This document shows positions 33,621 to 42,754 of a stretch of DNA of 64,000 bases, in pieces. How positions within the stretch are numbered: the stretch's first letter is position 1; every line of letters begins with the position of its first letter. A program made the position numbers and the translations under genes. Source of the stretch: Gammaproteobacteria bacterium (lineage in GTDB: Bacteria; Pseudomonadota; Gammaproteobacteria; Steroidobacterales; GCA-2729495); the NCBI GenBank assembly GCA_015709695.1, contig CP054183.1, positions 930,001 to 994,000 on the forward strand. Direction: 5' to 3'. The notes under the pieces were generated by a model that saw only the letters and a list, made by a program, of their open reading frames with translations, searched no databases and was not told the DNA's origin.

Positions 33621-33905
33621 ATGCGCCGGAATATCCTCCTGGCTGTTCTGGCGACCGTGTTCGGGGTGGTCGTCCTGGTCTACCAGCTGCAATCTCCGGA
33701 ACCTCTGGTGGCCGAGCACACGGTGGATGAGTACCGCGCCGATGCGCGGCTGCGGCAGGCGATGTTCGGGCGCTGCAAGGCAGATCCGGGCTCGCTGGGC
33801 GAGACGCCAGACTGCATCAATGCCATCGAGGCCGAGCGGCTGGAGAGCCGTGGATCGCTGCGCGATCTGCCGCCGCTGGGGCTCGATCCGGTGCCCGGGA
33901 AGTAG
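33621..33905 (+). CDS. EexN/TrbK-like entry exclusion protein
   Basis: A 94-residue protein with one N-terminal membrane segment (NILLAVLATVFGVVVLVYQL) and a short periplasmic part with the pattern FGRCKADPGSLGETPDCINA, which is the core of EexN/TrbK-type proteins that block entry of a second copy of the same element. The usual lipobox cysteine is missing, so it would be held by the uncleaved helix. It starts one base after the virB5 stop and precedes virB6, the usual place of such genes in VirB loci. Confidence 0.72.
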   Translation: MRRNILLAVLATVFGVVVLVYQLQSPEPLVAEHTVDEYRADARLRQAMFGRCKADPGSLGETPDCINAIEAERLESRGSLRDLPPLGLDPVPGK

Positions 33906-33908
33906 GGT

Positions 33909-34940
33909 ATGGGGTTCTTCGGCGAGTTCGATGCATGGCTGACCGGCATTCTGTCGGCCTATATCGGCAGCAATCTTGCGGTGATTGCGGCGATCCTGGA
34001 GCCGGCCATCGTCACGCTGGGCGTGTTCTACGTGATTGTCTGGGGCTATCTGCAGCTCATGGGCAAGATCGAGGAACCGTTCATCGAGGGGGCCAAACGG
34101 CTGCTGACGCTGGGGGTGATCCTGGGGCTGTCGCTGCAGCTCTGGCACTACAACGCCGTCATTGTCGATACGTTCTTCCAGGCGCCGACGCAGCTCGCCG
34201 CCGGGATCATCGCGGCCCGTGATCCTGCCGCGCCGCCGTTCGCGCCGGTGTCCGTGGTCGATGAGATCTTCTTCGACGGGGATGATGCGGCAAGCCTCCT
34301 GATGGAGAAGGGGGAGATCTTTGGCGAGGACATCGTGTTTTATCTCGCCGCCTTTGCGGTGTATCTGATCGTGGGATTGACTGCGGTCTACACGATGTTC
34401 CTGCTGGCGATGAGCAAGATCGCACTCGCGGTGCTGCTGGCGCTGGGGCCGCTGTTCCTGGCGATGCTGTTCTTTGAGTCCAGCAAGCGGTTCTTCGAGG
34501 CATGGCTGGCGCAGCTTAGCAACTACGCGTTCCTTGCGATCCTGACCATTCTTGTGGCGGCGCTGATGCTGGATGTGATCTCTACCGCGGCCGAGGCTGC
34601 GGCGGCCACCGGCGGCGGCATCCAGATCGCCCATGCGCTGCATGTCTGCGCGGCCGCGGCGCTGACGTTCCTGATCATGCGGCAGGTGCCGGCGATGGCG
34701 CAGGGCATGGCTAGTGGCATTGCGCTGTCCGGGTTCGGCGCGGTGGGGAACCTGGTGCGGATGGGACTGGGTGGGCTCAAGTCCGGGGTGCGGCACGCGG
34801 GGCAGTTCGGGCGCGGTGCGCTCATCGACCGGGATAGCAGCCGCTGGGACAGCCTCACCAGAAAAGCGGGGCAGCGCATGGTGGGTGCGCGCATGGTGCG
34901 CGAGAAGCGACCCCGGCAGAACTCGATCCGTTACGGGTGA
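33909..34940 (+). CDS. virB6: VirB6/TrbL-type channel protein
   Basis: A polytopic inner-membrane protein that forms part of the secretion channel. The 343-residue product has membrane segments at about 22-48, 72-85, 140-165, 167-195, 200-225 and 245-270, and a soluble basic C-terminus (REKRPRQNSIRYG). VirB6 features include the N-terminal FGEFDAWLTGILSAYIGSNL and the KIALAVLLALGPLFLAMLFF block. It starts four bases after the EexN-like gene. Confidence 0.9.
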   Translation: MGFFGEFDAWLTGILSAYIGSNLAVIAAILEPAIVTLGVFYVIVWGYLQLMGKIEEPFIEGAKRLLTLGVILGLSLQLWHYNAVIVDTFFQAPTQLAAGIIAARDPAAPPFAPVSVVDEIFFDGDDAASLLMEKGEIFGEDIVFYLAAFAVYLIVGLTAVYTMFLLAMSKIALAVLLALGPLFLAMLFFESSKRFFEAWLAQLSNYAFLAILTILVAALMLDVISTAAEAAAATGGGIQIAHALHVCAAAALTFLIMRQVPAMAQGMASGIALSGFGAVGNLVRMGLGGLKSGVRHAGQFGRGALIDRDSSRWDSLTRKAGQRMVGARMVREKRPRQNSIRYG

Positions 34941-34943
34941 ACC

Positions 34944-35114
34944 ATGATGAGAGCTGCACAGCAACTCAGGTCGGTGGGCTTGCTGGTACTGGCGGTGCTG
35001 GCCGTGGCCGGGTGCAGTACGCAGGCACTGCGGGTGGACTGTGAGAAGCGGTTGCAGCCCATCAATGCACCGACGCCAAAGCCTGTGCCGGTTCCTGCCG
35101 GGGATCCGCGATGA
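34944..35114 (+). CDS. virB7: VirB7-type lipoprotein
   Basis: A 56-residue precursor found by reading between virB6 and virB8. It begins MMRAAQQLRSVGLLVLAVLA, has the lipobox VAGC (Cys at about 24), and ends in a Pro-rich tail. VirB7 lipoproteins anchor VirB9 in the outer-membrane core complex. The start lies three bases after the virB6 stop and the stop overlaps the virB8 ATG in ATGA, so the gene fits the operon without gaps. Confidence 0.78.
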   Translation: MMRAAQQLRSVGLLVLAVLAVAGCSTQALRVDCEKRLQPINAPTPKPVPVPAGDPR

Positions 35115-35845
35115 AGCAGGATGAGGCGCTGACGGCGTACTTCGCGGAAGCAGCCTCCTGGGATGCGGATCGTGCGGCCCTGAACGCCCGCAGTGTGCGT
35201 ACCGCCTGGCGCGTCGCCGCCGGTGCCTGCGTCGTCACCGTGCTGGCGCTGTTCGCGTTGATGCTGCTGGTGCCTCTGAAGCAGGTCGAGCCGTTCGTGA
35301 TCCGGGTGGACAACACCACGGGTATTGTCGATGTGGTGCCGGCGTTCGCGGGGCAGGCCTCGATGCCGGAGGTCGTGACGCGCTACTTTCTGGATCACTA
35401 CTTGACCGTGTGCGAGCGGTTCAATTTCGCCACCGCCGAGAGTGACTACGAGGAGTGTTCGAGCTTCCATGCGCCGGCGCGTCACCAGGAGTGGATGACG
35501 CTGTGGGACCGTGCCAATCCCGATTCGCCACTGAACCAACACAAGGATGGCTCCAGCATCCGCGTGCAGGTCAGTTCGATCACGTTCTTCGAGCGTGGCA
35601 ACGGGGTGGAAGACCTGGCGCAGGTGCGCTACGTGAAGTCCCAGCGCACGGGCAATGGCAATGAGCAGCTCTCGCACTGGATTGCCACCGTCCAGTACGT
35701 CTATGGCACACCGGCCCGGGATGCGCGGATGCGGCGCTGGAACCCGCTGGGGTTCAAGGTGGTGGATTACCGGACCGAGGCCGAGGCGCTGCCGGCGGAA
35801 CCCCTCCCAACCAGTGCGGCGAGTCCGGCAAGGGGTGCTCCGTGA
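35111..35845 (+). CDS. virB8: VirB8-type inner-membrane assembly protein
   Basis: A 244-residue bitopic protein with a short cytoplasmic part, one membrane segment at about 38-57 (VAAGACVVTVLALFALMLLV), and a periplasmic domain with the VirB8 blocks FVIRVDNTTGIVDVVPAFAG and SSIRVQVSSITFFERGNGVE, then a YVKSQRT strand and WNPLGFKVVDYRTE at the end. It is a nucleation factor of the channel. It is coupled to both virB7 and virB9 by four-base overlaps. Confidence 0.92.
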   Translation: MKQDEALTAYFAEAASWDADRAALNARSVRTAWRVAAGACVVTVLALFALMLLVPLKQVEPFVIRVDNTTGIVDVVPAFAGQASMPEVVTRYFLDHYLTVCERFNFATAESDYEECSSFHAPARHQEWMTLWDRANPDSPLNQHKDGSSIRVQVSSITFFERGNGVEDLAQVRYVKSQRTGNGNEQLSHWIATVQYVYGTPARDARMRRWNPLGFKVVDYRTEAEALPAEPLPTSAASPARGAP

Positions 35846-36642
35846 GGCGGGTCGCCGCGGCTGTTCTTGGTGTTCTTCTGTCTGCCGCACTGTGGGCTGA
35901 GACGCTGCCGGTGCGTGGGCAGCTGGATCCGCGTATCCGCACGGCGTCCTACCACGCCGATCAGGTCTACAAGCTGCAGGGGTTCGTGGGCTATGCCATC
36001 GAGCTGATCTTCGAGGAGGGTGAACAGTTCTCGGGAACCGGTGGTGGCGATCTGGAAGGCGTGACGGTCGATAGTCATGGCAGCTCGGTGCTGCTGAAGC
36101 CGCGCGCCGCCATCGTGGCGACCAATCTCGTGGTGTTCACGGATCGGCGCGCGTATCGGTTTGACTACACGGTGCTGGCGCGCCGGCCCGAACGGTCCGA
36201 TGAACTGATGTATGCCGTGCGGTTCTCCTATCCGCCGCCTCCGAAGATCGATGGAGAAGATCCTAGGGTCCGGATGGAGCGGGAGTTGGCCACCGCAGCG
36301 GCAGCTAGGCCTCGCAATGCCGACTACTGGTACTGCGGACATGCCTCGCTTCGGCCCGTTGCGGCCTCGGATGATGGCGTGCAGACGCGCATCACGTTCA
36401 GCGACCGCTCGGAGATCCCCGCACTGTTCATTGGCAACGAGGATGGTACGGAGTCGCTGCTGAACTTCTCGATGGATGCCGGGGATGTGGTGATCCATCG
36501 CCTGGCGCCGCGACTGATCCTGCGGCGGGGACGATTGACCGGCTGCATTGTCAATAAGGGCTTTGCCGGGGCAGGGCAGCGCCTGGAATCCGGCACTGTT
36601 TCTCCGCTGGTGGAGCGCGATGTGAAGGGGGCGCCGCCGTGA
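35842..36642 (+). CDS. virB9: VirB9/TrbG outer-membrane core protein
   Basis: A 266-residue precursor with a signal peptide (RVAAAVLGVLLSAALWA) and the CagX/VirB9 domain: LPVRGQLDPRIRTASYHADQ, VYKLQGFVGYAIELIFEEGE, VFTDRRAYRFDYTVLARRP and, in the C-terminal half, NADYWYCGHASLRPV with LFIGNEDGTESLLNFSMDAG. With VirB7 and VirB10 it forms the outer-membrane complex. The start is GTG, overlapping virB8 by four bases; the end overlaps virB10. Confidence 0.92.
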   Translation: MRRVAAAVLGVLLSAALWAETLPVRGQLDPRIRTASYHADQVYKLQGFVGYAIELIFEEGEQFSGTGGGDLEGVTVDSHGSSVLLKPRAAIVATNLVVFTDRRAYRFDYTVLARRPERSDELMYAVRFSYPPPPKIDGEDPRVRMERELATAAAARPRNADYWYCGHASLRPVAASDDGVQTRITFSDRSEIPALFIGNEDGTESLLNFSMDAGDVVIHRLAPRLILRRGRLTGCIVNKGFAGAGQRLESGTVSPLVERDVKGAPP

Positions 36643-37841
36643 GCCTGCTGGATCGGCTGCGAGGTCGGCCACCTGAGACAGGTTCACGGGACCCGGTTGA
36701 TACGCCGGCGGACGGAGAGGTTCCGGGTGAGCGTGGGGCGAGCGCTGTGCAACGGCCGCCGTCGCTGCAATCGCGATTGAGCAATCTCTTGGCTGTCGGG
36801 CTGATGGCGGCAATTGGTGTCGGGCTCCTGGCCTGGTACTACGCAAACTGGGTCGGTGGTCGGGCCAATGCGCGAGAGGCGGCGCAGTCCTCGGCGCAGG
36901 AGAAGGCAGAAGGCGAGATAAACCTTCGGCCGTTGGGTCGTGTCGATCCGCCATCCATGCTGCAGGGGTTGCTGGGAGAGGCACCGGAGGAGCCACCGCC
37001 GGAGGATACTCCCGACGCGTGGTTGGCGCCGGCACAGGAGGCCGCGTATGCGCCGTATACACCGGCGGCGGCTGCTCCGGTGAAGACCCCAGAGGATCTG
37101 CGGCAGGAGCGATTGCTCGCCGGTCGCGCGTTTGCGTCGAGCAGTGTCGGGAGCGGCGGCATCGCGGAACTTGCGATCCCTGAGGGTGAGGAAGCTGCGC
37201 CCTCCGGTGACCTCACGTCGATGCTGCGTCCCAGCGTGACGCCGGCGGTGCAGGCGCAGGTGCTGCCGACGCGGCGGCTGCTCTTGCCCAAGGGCGCGTT
37301 CCTCGACTGCACGCTCGAGACGGCGCTCGACTCGACGCTGCCGGGCATGACCACCTGCATCCTGGCCACCGACACGTTCAGCGCGGATGGTCGTGTGGTG
37401 CTGCTGGAGCGAGGCACCAAGCTGGTGGGTGAGACGCGCGGTCAGGTGCGGCAGGGCGCGGCACGCGTGTTTGTGCTGTGGACGGAGGCGCGCACACCGG
37501 GGGGCGTGGTGGTGCCGTTGGCCTCACCGGGCACGGACGAGCTCGGGCGCTCGGGGTTGCCGGGACAGGTCAACGGGCACTTCTTCGAGCGGTTCGGGGC
37601 GGCTATTTTGGTGAGCGTCATTGACGGGGTCATCCAGACGGCGATTGCCTCGCAGCGCCAGGAGGGCTCGACGGTGGTCGTCGATCCCTCAGGGACGCGG
37701 GACATCATGACCGAGGTGTTGCGCTCCACGGTGAACATTCCGCCCACCGTCGTGAAGCCGCAGGGGGATCGCATCCAGGTGCTGGTGGCACGGGATCTGG
37801 ATTTCCGGAGCGTGTATGAACTCAAGCCCGTCAGTCGCTGA
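36639..37841 (+). CDS. virB10: VirB10/TrbI core protein
   Basis: VirB10 spans both membranes and senses ATP use by the channel ATPases. The 400-residue product has a cytoplasmic head, one membrane segment at about 50-70 (LAVGLMAAIGVGLLAWYYAN), a Pro/Ala-rich periplasmic linker with PEEPPPEDTPDAW, and a TrbI domain beginning near 205: LLPKGAFLDCTLETALDSTL, TTCILATDTFSADGRVVLLE and the antenna region through RFGAAILVSVIDGVIQTAIA. It overlaps virB9 by 4 and virB11 by 26 bases. Confidence 0.93.
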   Translation: MSLLDRLRGRPPETGSRDPVDTPADGEVPGERGASAVQRPPSLQSRLSNLLAVGLMAAIGVGLLAWYYANWVGGRANAREAAQSSAQEKAEGEINLRPLGRVDPPSMLQGLLGEAPEEPPPEDTPDAWLAPAQEAAYAPYTPAAAAPVKTPEDLRQERLLAGRAFASSSVGSGGIAELAIPEGEEAAPSGDLTSMLRPSVTPAVQAQVLPTRRLLLPKGAFLDCTLETALDSTLPGMTTCILATDTFSADGRVVLLERGTKLVGETRGQVRQGAARVFVLWTEARTPGGVVVPLASPGTDELGRSGLPGQVNGHFFERFGAAILVSVIDGVIQTAIASQRQEGSTVVVDPSGTRDIMTEVLRSTVNIPPTVVKPQGDRIQVLVARDLDFRSVYELKPVSR

Positions 37842-38898
37842 AGTCACCGTGCCGGCGGCGAGCTTCACGCGGCCGCCGGCCGTGGCGGAGTCCTCCGCGC
37901 TCGATCTGACGCTGCGGGCATTGCGGCCGATCCTCACGGATCAGGAGGTCACGGAAATCTGCATCAACCGTCCGGGCGAGGCGTATGTGGAGACACGCAC
38001 TGGCTGGCGGTGCGAAGCCTTGCCATTCGCGACGTTCGAGTGGTGCCAGTTGCTGGCGCGGCTGGTGGCGAACTCCACGCGCCAGCGCATTGACGCCGAA
38101 TCGCCGCTGCTGTCGGCGGCATTGCCTGGCGGCGAGCGCATACAGATCGTGCTGCCGCCGGCGACGACGCCGGGGAAGGTGGCTATCACGATCCGAAGGC
38201 CAGCCGATGAGGTGTGGACGTTGGACGAGCTGGAGCAGCGTGGCGTGTTCCGGGCCACGCGTCGGGCGAGCGGAGCGCCGGATGACACAGAGAATGAACT
38301 GCTGCGGTTGCTGGAAGCCAAGGACTATCAGTCGTTCCTGCGCTTGGCCGTGGCGCGGCGGCGGAACATTCTGGTCTCCGGACCGACGGGCTCCGGCAAG
38401 ACCACGTTCACAAAGGCATTGATCCGGGAAATCCCCACCGACGAGCGGCTGATCACCATCGAGGATGCCAAGGAGCTGGTGCTCGACCGGCACGACAACC
38501 ATGTGCGGTTGTTCTACTCGAAGGACGATCAGGGGCTGGCGCGGGTGACGCCCAAGCAGTTGCTGGAGAGCTGTCTGCGCATGAAGCCTGATCGCATCCT
38601 CTTGGCGGAGCTGCGCGGCGAGGAGGCGTTCGACTACCTGCGCAATGTGAATTCCGGGCATCCGGGCTCGATCACCAGCATCCATGCGGCCAGCGCGGAG
38701 CTCGCGTTCGAGCAGCTGGTGCTGCTGGTGAAGCAGAGCCGTGCCGGCCAGGAGCTGGCCCGCGAGGAGATCAAACACCTCCTGTATCTGCTCATCGATG
38801 TGGTGGTGCAGTTCGGTGTCGAGCACCGGCAGCGCTGCATCAAGGAAATCTGGTATGACCCTTCACGCAAGCGCCGCTCGCTGGCGGCCGCCCGCTAG
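37816..38898 (+). CDS. virB11: VirB11 traffic ATPase
   Basis: A hexameric cytoplasmic ATPase that switches the machine between pilus assembly and DNA transfer. The 360-residue product has the N-terminal domain (LRPILTDQEVTEICINRPGE), Walker A NILVSGPTGSGKTTFTKALI at about 182-201, the Asp box TIEDAKELVLDRHDNHVRLF, Walker B LRMKPDRILLAELRGEEAFD and the His box SGHPGSITSIHA. It starts inside the end of virB10 and its end overlaps virD4 by 44 bases. Confidence 0.95.
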   Translation: MNSSPSVAEVTVPAASFTRPPAVAESSALDLTLRALRPILTDQEVTEICINRPGEAYVETRTGWRCEALPFATFEWCQLLARLVANSTRQRIDAESPLLSAALPGGERIQIVLPPATTPGKVAITIRRPADEVWTLDELEQRGVFRATRRASGAPDDTENELLRLLEAKDYQSFLRLAVARRRNILVSGPTGSGKTTFTKALIREIPTDERLITIEDAKELVLDRHDNHVRLFYSKDDQGLARVTPKQLLESCLRMKPDRILLAELRGEEAFDYLRNVNSGHPGSITSIHAASAELAFEQLVLLVKQSRAGQELAREEIKHLLYLLIDVVVQFGVEHRQRCIKEIWYDPSRKRRSLAAAR

Positions 38899-40828
38899 AT
38901 CGGCGTGGCTCGCGCGCACGCTCAAGGGCCTCGTCGTGGCGGTGTGCCTGCTGATTGCTGCGCAGTACCTGGCCGGGTTCGTGTTCCTGCAGTGGGTGCG
39001 GGCTGATCCGAAGGCCGCGAGCCCGCTGACGGTGCTCCGCTACGGGTACTACTTCGGTGAGCGGGAGGACATCCGGCGCAAGCTCTGGGTCAGCTCCGGC
39101 GCCGGCCTGCTGCTCGCATTCATCCCGCTGGTCATTGCACTGAGGCCGCGCTCGCCGCCGCTGCATGGGGATGCGAAGTTCTCTACCAAGGGGCAGGTGC
39201 GTCGGGCGGGACTGTTTGCGCCCAGCGGGATCATTCTGGCGCGGGTGGGAAGGAAGCTGCTGCGGTTGTTCGGCCAGCAGGGGGTGGCGGTCATTGCCCG
39301 CTCGCGCAGTGGCAAGGGTGCGGGCATCGTGATCCCGAACCTGTTCGAATGGCCGGACTCACTGATCTGCGTCGATCCCAAGCACGAGAACTACACCATC
39401 ACGGCAGGTCACCGGGCGCGCACCGGCCATGCCGTGTTCTTGTTTGATCCGTTCTCGGAAAGCCGCAACACCGCCCGCTGGAATCCTCTGGGCTATATCT
39501 CCGACGACCCGGCGCTGCGCATCAATGGGCTGCAGCGCATCGCGGACATGCTCTACCAGGAATCCCCCGGTGTGGATCCGTTCTGGAGTGCGTCGGCCCG
39601 AACGCTGTTCCTGGGGATCGGACTGTACGTGTTCGAGACACCCAGCCTGCCGAAGACCATCGGGGAGATCCTGCGGCAGGGCATGGCTTCGGATGATGAG
39701 GGGTTCGGTGCGCACTGGAAGCGGCTGATCGAGGGTCGCAACAGCGGCAAGTATCCGCTGTCGGCCGAGTGTGTGCGGGCGCTGTGCGATGTGATTGATC
39801 TGGCGCCGGTGACGGCCTCCAGCATCCGCAAGACGTTCACTTCGCGGCTCGACCTGTGGTTGAACCCTATCCTGGACTGGGCGACCTCGGCCAATGACTT
39901 CGATCTGCGGGAGCTGCGCGCCAGGCGCATGAGCATCTACGTCGGCGTGCTGCCGGAGGATCTGCATCGGCTGCGCCCCGTGCTGTCGCTGTTCTTCCAG
40001 CAGGCCATCGCGCTGCAGACCCGGCAGCTGCCCGAGCACAATCCGGCACTGGTCTACCAGGTCATGTTCCTGCTCGATGAGTTCACGTCGCTGGGGCGCA
40101 TCCCGATCATTGCCGAGGCCATCGGGCTCATGGGCGGCTACAACATCCGCACGGTGCTGGTAATCCAGGCCAGGTCGCAGCTGCGTGAGGTTTATGGTGC
40201 AAATGCCGCCGAAACCATCCTTCGCAACCTCGCCGCACGCGTGGTATTTGGTGCCGATGAGTATTCGGATGCGAAGGAGATCTCCGAGGAGCTGGGCACG
40301 ATCACGGTTGAGGCGCGATCGGTGTCCAAGCCCACGTTCGACCTGTTCAGAAAGTCGCACCGTTCGCGCAGCGTTAGTGTCAGCGAGCAGCGCCGGCCGT
40401 TGATGCTGCCGCAGGAGGTGCAGGCACTGAAGGGCGAAGAGGCCATCGTGTTCTACGAGGGCATCCGGCCGATCCGCTGCACGAAGATCCGCTACTTCCG
40501 CGAGCGGCGGTTCAAGCGGCTGATCAGTCCGCCGCCGCGCCATGCGGCGCCGGGTTTGGCCGCGGCACCGCCCACTGTCAAGCCGGCGGCTTCGCCGCCC
40601 GACGTGGCGGGTGTCGAGGCGGCCATGGCGCCGCCGCCGGCGAAGCCCAGGCGCCGTCGGCGTGCCACGGCGCAGGACATTGAACGGATCGAGCAACTGA
40701 AGCTGGAGGATTTCGACGTGGACTTGAGTGGAGTGCGACTGCCCGACAAGCCCGAAGGAGAACGATTGACGCCCCAGGAGCTGGATACCGCTGTCGAGTC
40801 CTTTCTCTCCGCGCTGCGCGAGCGCTAG
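38855..40828 (+). CDS. virD4: VirD4 coupling protein
   Basis: The coupling ATPase brings the relaxase-DNA complex to the channel. The 657-residue product has two N-terminal membrane segments (about 18-40 and 73-92), Walker A VAVIARSRSGKGAGIVIPNL at about 142-161, the SLICVDPKHENYTITAGHRA block and Walker B VYQVMFLLDEFTSLGRIPII near 405. The last 120 residues form a Pro/Ala-rich and basic tail (PAKPRRRRRATAQDIERIEQ) that may contact the relaxosome. The ATG at 38855 lies within virB11 and fits the family start. Confidence 0.93.
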   Translation: MTLHASAARWRPPARSAWLARTLKGLVVAVCLLIAAQYLAGFVFLQWVRADPKAASPLTVLRYGYYFGEREDIRRKLWVSSGAGLLLAFIPLVIALRPRSPPLHGDAKFSTKGQVRRAGLFAPSGIILARVGRKLLRLFGQQGVAVIARSRSGKGAGIVIPNLFEWPDSLICVDPKHENYTITAGHRARTGHAVFLFDPFSESRNTARWNPLGYISDDPALRINGLQRIADMLYQESPGVDPFWSASARTLFLGIGLYVFETPSLPKTIGEILRQGMASDDEGFGAHWKRLIEGRNSGKYPLSAECVRALCDVIDLAPVTASSIRKTFTSRLDLWLNPILDWATSANDFDLRELRARRMSIYVGVLPEDLHRLRPVLSLFFQQAIALQTRQLPEHNPALVYQVMFLLDEFTSLGRIPIIAEAIGLMGGYNIRTVLVIQARSQLREVYGANAAETILRNLAARVVFGADEYSDAKEISEELGTITVEARSVSKPTFDLFRKSHRSRSVSVSEQRRPLMLPQEVQALKGEEAIVFYEGIRPIRCTKIRYFRERRFKRLISPPPRHAAPGLAAAPPTVKPAASPPDVAGVEAAMAPPPAKPRRRRRATAQDIERIEQLKLEDFDVDLSGVRLPDKPEGERLTPQELDTAVESFLSALRER

Positions 40829-40837
40829 GAGCCGTTC

Positions 40838-42088
40838 ATGGCCAAGACCCCAGATTCTCCACCCGAACGCAAGCGGGCCAAGGCGCCGCGCAAGTCCGCG
40901 GCACCGGTCCGCACCGATGCCGTCGTCGAGGCCGATGGCAACTTCATACAGTTCGGCCAAGCTGAGGCCGGCAAGCGCCCGGCGCAGAACACGCTGGCGT
41001 TTGCCGAGCAGCCCGGGCGCAAGGCCGACGCGGCGTCTGCTGCCAAGGCTTCCGACGACTCCCGCCGCAGGCTGCGTGTGCCGGATTCGGTGCAGGAGCG
41101 GTTCATCCACATCGGCAACAAGTTTCACTTTCCGGATGGAACGGAGGCGTTCACACACCAGGGCAACCGCCTGACCACGCGCTCCGAGAACGCCGTGGTG
41201 ATACAGAGCATGGTGGCGATTGCCCGCGAGCAGGCTTCCGGGCCGGTCACGGTCGGAGGCACGGAGTTCTTTCGCAAGGAGGCCTGGTTCGCCGGCAACC
41301 TCGCCGGCCTCGAAGTACGGGGCTACGAGCCCACCGAGTTCGAGCGCGAGCGCCTGGCGCGCGCCATCGCCGCGCGTCGCGCCCCGGCGGCCGACACGAA
41401 ATCGGCCGACGCGGGCGAGCGCGAGCCGTCATCGCCCTCGGCGACAGAAAAGGCATCGGATCGGCGACCGCCGGGTAGCGACCTGATCGTTGGCCGGTTG
41501 GTGGATCACGGTGCGGCGCCGTACTCCCATGACCCCAAACAGGCCATGTCGTACTTCGTGCGCATCGAGACCGAGCGCGGGGACCGGGAGATCTGGGGCG
41601 TCGATCTGGAGCGCGCGTTCCGTCACTCGCTCAGTACGCCAGGGATCGGGGATGTGGTCGGCTTGCGCGCGATAGGCAAGGAGGCGGTGACGGTGCTCGC
41701 GGCGAAGGCGGACAAGGAAGGCCGCCAGATCGGGACCGAGCCGCTGGATACGCACCGCAATCAATGGATTTTGGAGCGCAAGAGTTTTCTGGACGAGCGG
41801 CGCAAGATGGCCGAGGTGCTGCGCGATACCAGCCTGAGCGCCACCGATGCGATACGCCGACATCCGGAGCTGGAGGGCTCCTACCTGCAGCTGCAGATGG
41901 GTGGTGCGCTGGCCGATGACCGGTTCCGCAGCAAGGAGCAACGTGAGCAGTTCGTGGAGCACCTGCGGGCGCATCTGGCGCAGCGCATCGAGTATGGACA
42001 GCCGCTGGAGCCGGTGCACCTGCGAGCCGCGGAGGAGCGCGCCGTGCAACCGCGTAGCCAGGACCGCGATTTCCACCCGACGCGCTGA
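40838..42088 (+). CDS. LPD7-domain protein of the conjugation module
   Basis: A 416-residue protein. Residues about 85-130 (ERFIHIGNKFHFPDGTEAFT, QGNRLTTRSENAVVIQSMVA) match the LPD7 domain, often attached to relaxases or TraC-type primases. A second domain at about 208-260 (DLIVGRLVDHGAAPYSHDPK, then SYFVRIETERGDREIWGVDL) is one usually seen next to LPD7 in conjugation proteins. It has no visible catalytic motif, so a DNA-processing or scaffold role is likely. It follows virD4 after nine bases, and the next gene repeats its second domain. Confidence 0.75.
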   Translation: MAKTPDSPPERKRAKAPRKSAAPVRTDAVVEADGNFIQFGQAEAGKRPAQNTLAFAEQPGRKADAASAAKASDDSRRRLRVPDSVQERFIHIGNKFHFPDGTEAFTHQGNRLTTRSENAVVIQSMVAIAREQASGPVTVGGTEFFRKEAWFAGNLAGLEVRGYEPTEFERERLARAIAARRAPAADTKSADAGEREPSSPSATEKASDRRPPGSDLIVGRLVDHGAAPYSHDPKQAMSYFVRIETERGDREIWGVDLERAFRHSLSTPGIGDVVGLRAIGKEAVTVLAAKADKEGRQIGTEPLDTHRNQWILERKSFLDERRKMAEVLRDTSLSATDAIRRHPELEGSYLQLQMGGALADDRFRSKEQREQFVEHLRAHLAQRIEYGQPLEPVHLRAAEERAVQPRSQDRDFHPTR

Positions 42089-42094
42089 AAGGGC

Positions 42095-42727
42095 ATGAGC
42101 GTGAACCGCACGCTGGTACCACCGCGCGGCCGGCGAGGGGAACTGATCACCGGCCGCCTGGAAGGTCACGGCAGGGCCAATTACCAGTTCGAGCCCGACG
42201 GCAGTCCGTCCTACTACCTCAAGCTTGTCACGGGCCGCGGCATCGAGACCCTGTGGGGAACGGACCTGGAGCGCGCGATCACGCGCTCCCGGACCCAGCC
42301 GAAGATCGGCGCGATGGTCGGCGTCCGGCGGGTAGGCTCAGAAGCCGTCACCATCCCGGCCAGGGAAGGGGATCGCAGCACGGATCGGCAGCGGACGTTT
42401 CACCGCGCCCGGTGGGTTGTGGAGAGCGTCAGCTACTTCGCGCAGTCCGCCCAGGAGGCAAGACGCGAGGTCAAAGCGCGCCTGGAGGACAGACGCGCAA
42501 TGAGCGAACGTCCTGAGCTGCGTAGCGCGTTTGTTTGCCTGGGGATCGCGCGCGCCTACGCAGAGCGGCATATCCGTGATCCGCGCGACCGCGAGCTGTT
42601 CGTGAGCCGTGTCCAAGCCGTGATGGAAGCCTCCGTGCAACAAGGCAGGCCGGCACCCCAGCCGCGCCACGCTGATCGTAACCGGAGTCGGACGCCGAGG
42701 TTAGTCCGCGACGAACCATCACAGTAG
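42095..42727 (+). CDS. Paralogue of the C-terminal half of the LPD7 protein
   Basis: A 210-residue protein made of the same second domain and helical tail as its upstream neighbour: ELITGRLEGHGRANYQFEPD, YYLKLVTGRGIETLWGTDLE and, later, MSERPELRSAFVCLGIARAY. It lacks the LPD7 part. It starts six bases after the upstream stop, so the two are co-translated and probably arose by tandem partial duplication. It is the last gene of the plus-strand transfer operon; the TIR-like gene faces it from the other strand. Confidence 0.65.
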   Translation: MSVNRTLVPPRGRRGELITGRLEGHGRANYQFEPDGSPSYYLKLVTGRGIETLWGTDLERAITRSRTQPKIGAMVGVRRVGSEAVTIPAREGDRSTDRQRTFHRARWVVESVSYFAQSAQEARREVKARLEDRRAMSERPELRSAFVCLGIARAYAERHIRDPRDRELFVSRVQAVMEASVQQGRPAPQPRHADRNRSRTPRLVRDEPSQ

Positions 42728-42754
42728 CTCTCGGAACTGGTTGGTCTCAATTGA

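Noticed and set aside
33294-34964. 556-codon minus-strand frame opposite virB5-virB6
   Set aside because: Antisense to well-supported T4SS genes; His/Arg/Gln-rich noise.
39359-41158. 599-codon minus-strand frame opposite virD4
   Set aside because: Antisense shadow; virD4 has all its motifs in the plus frame.
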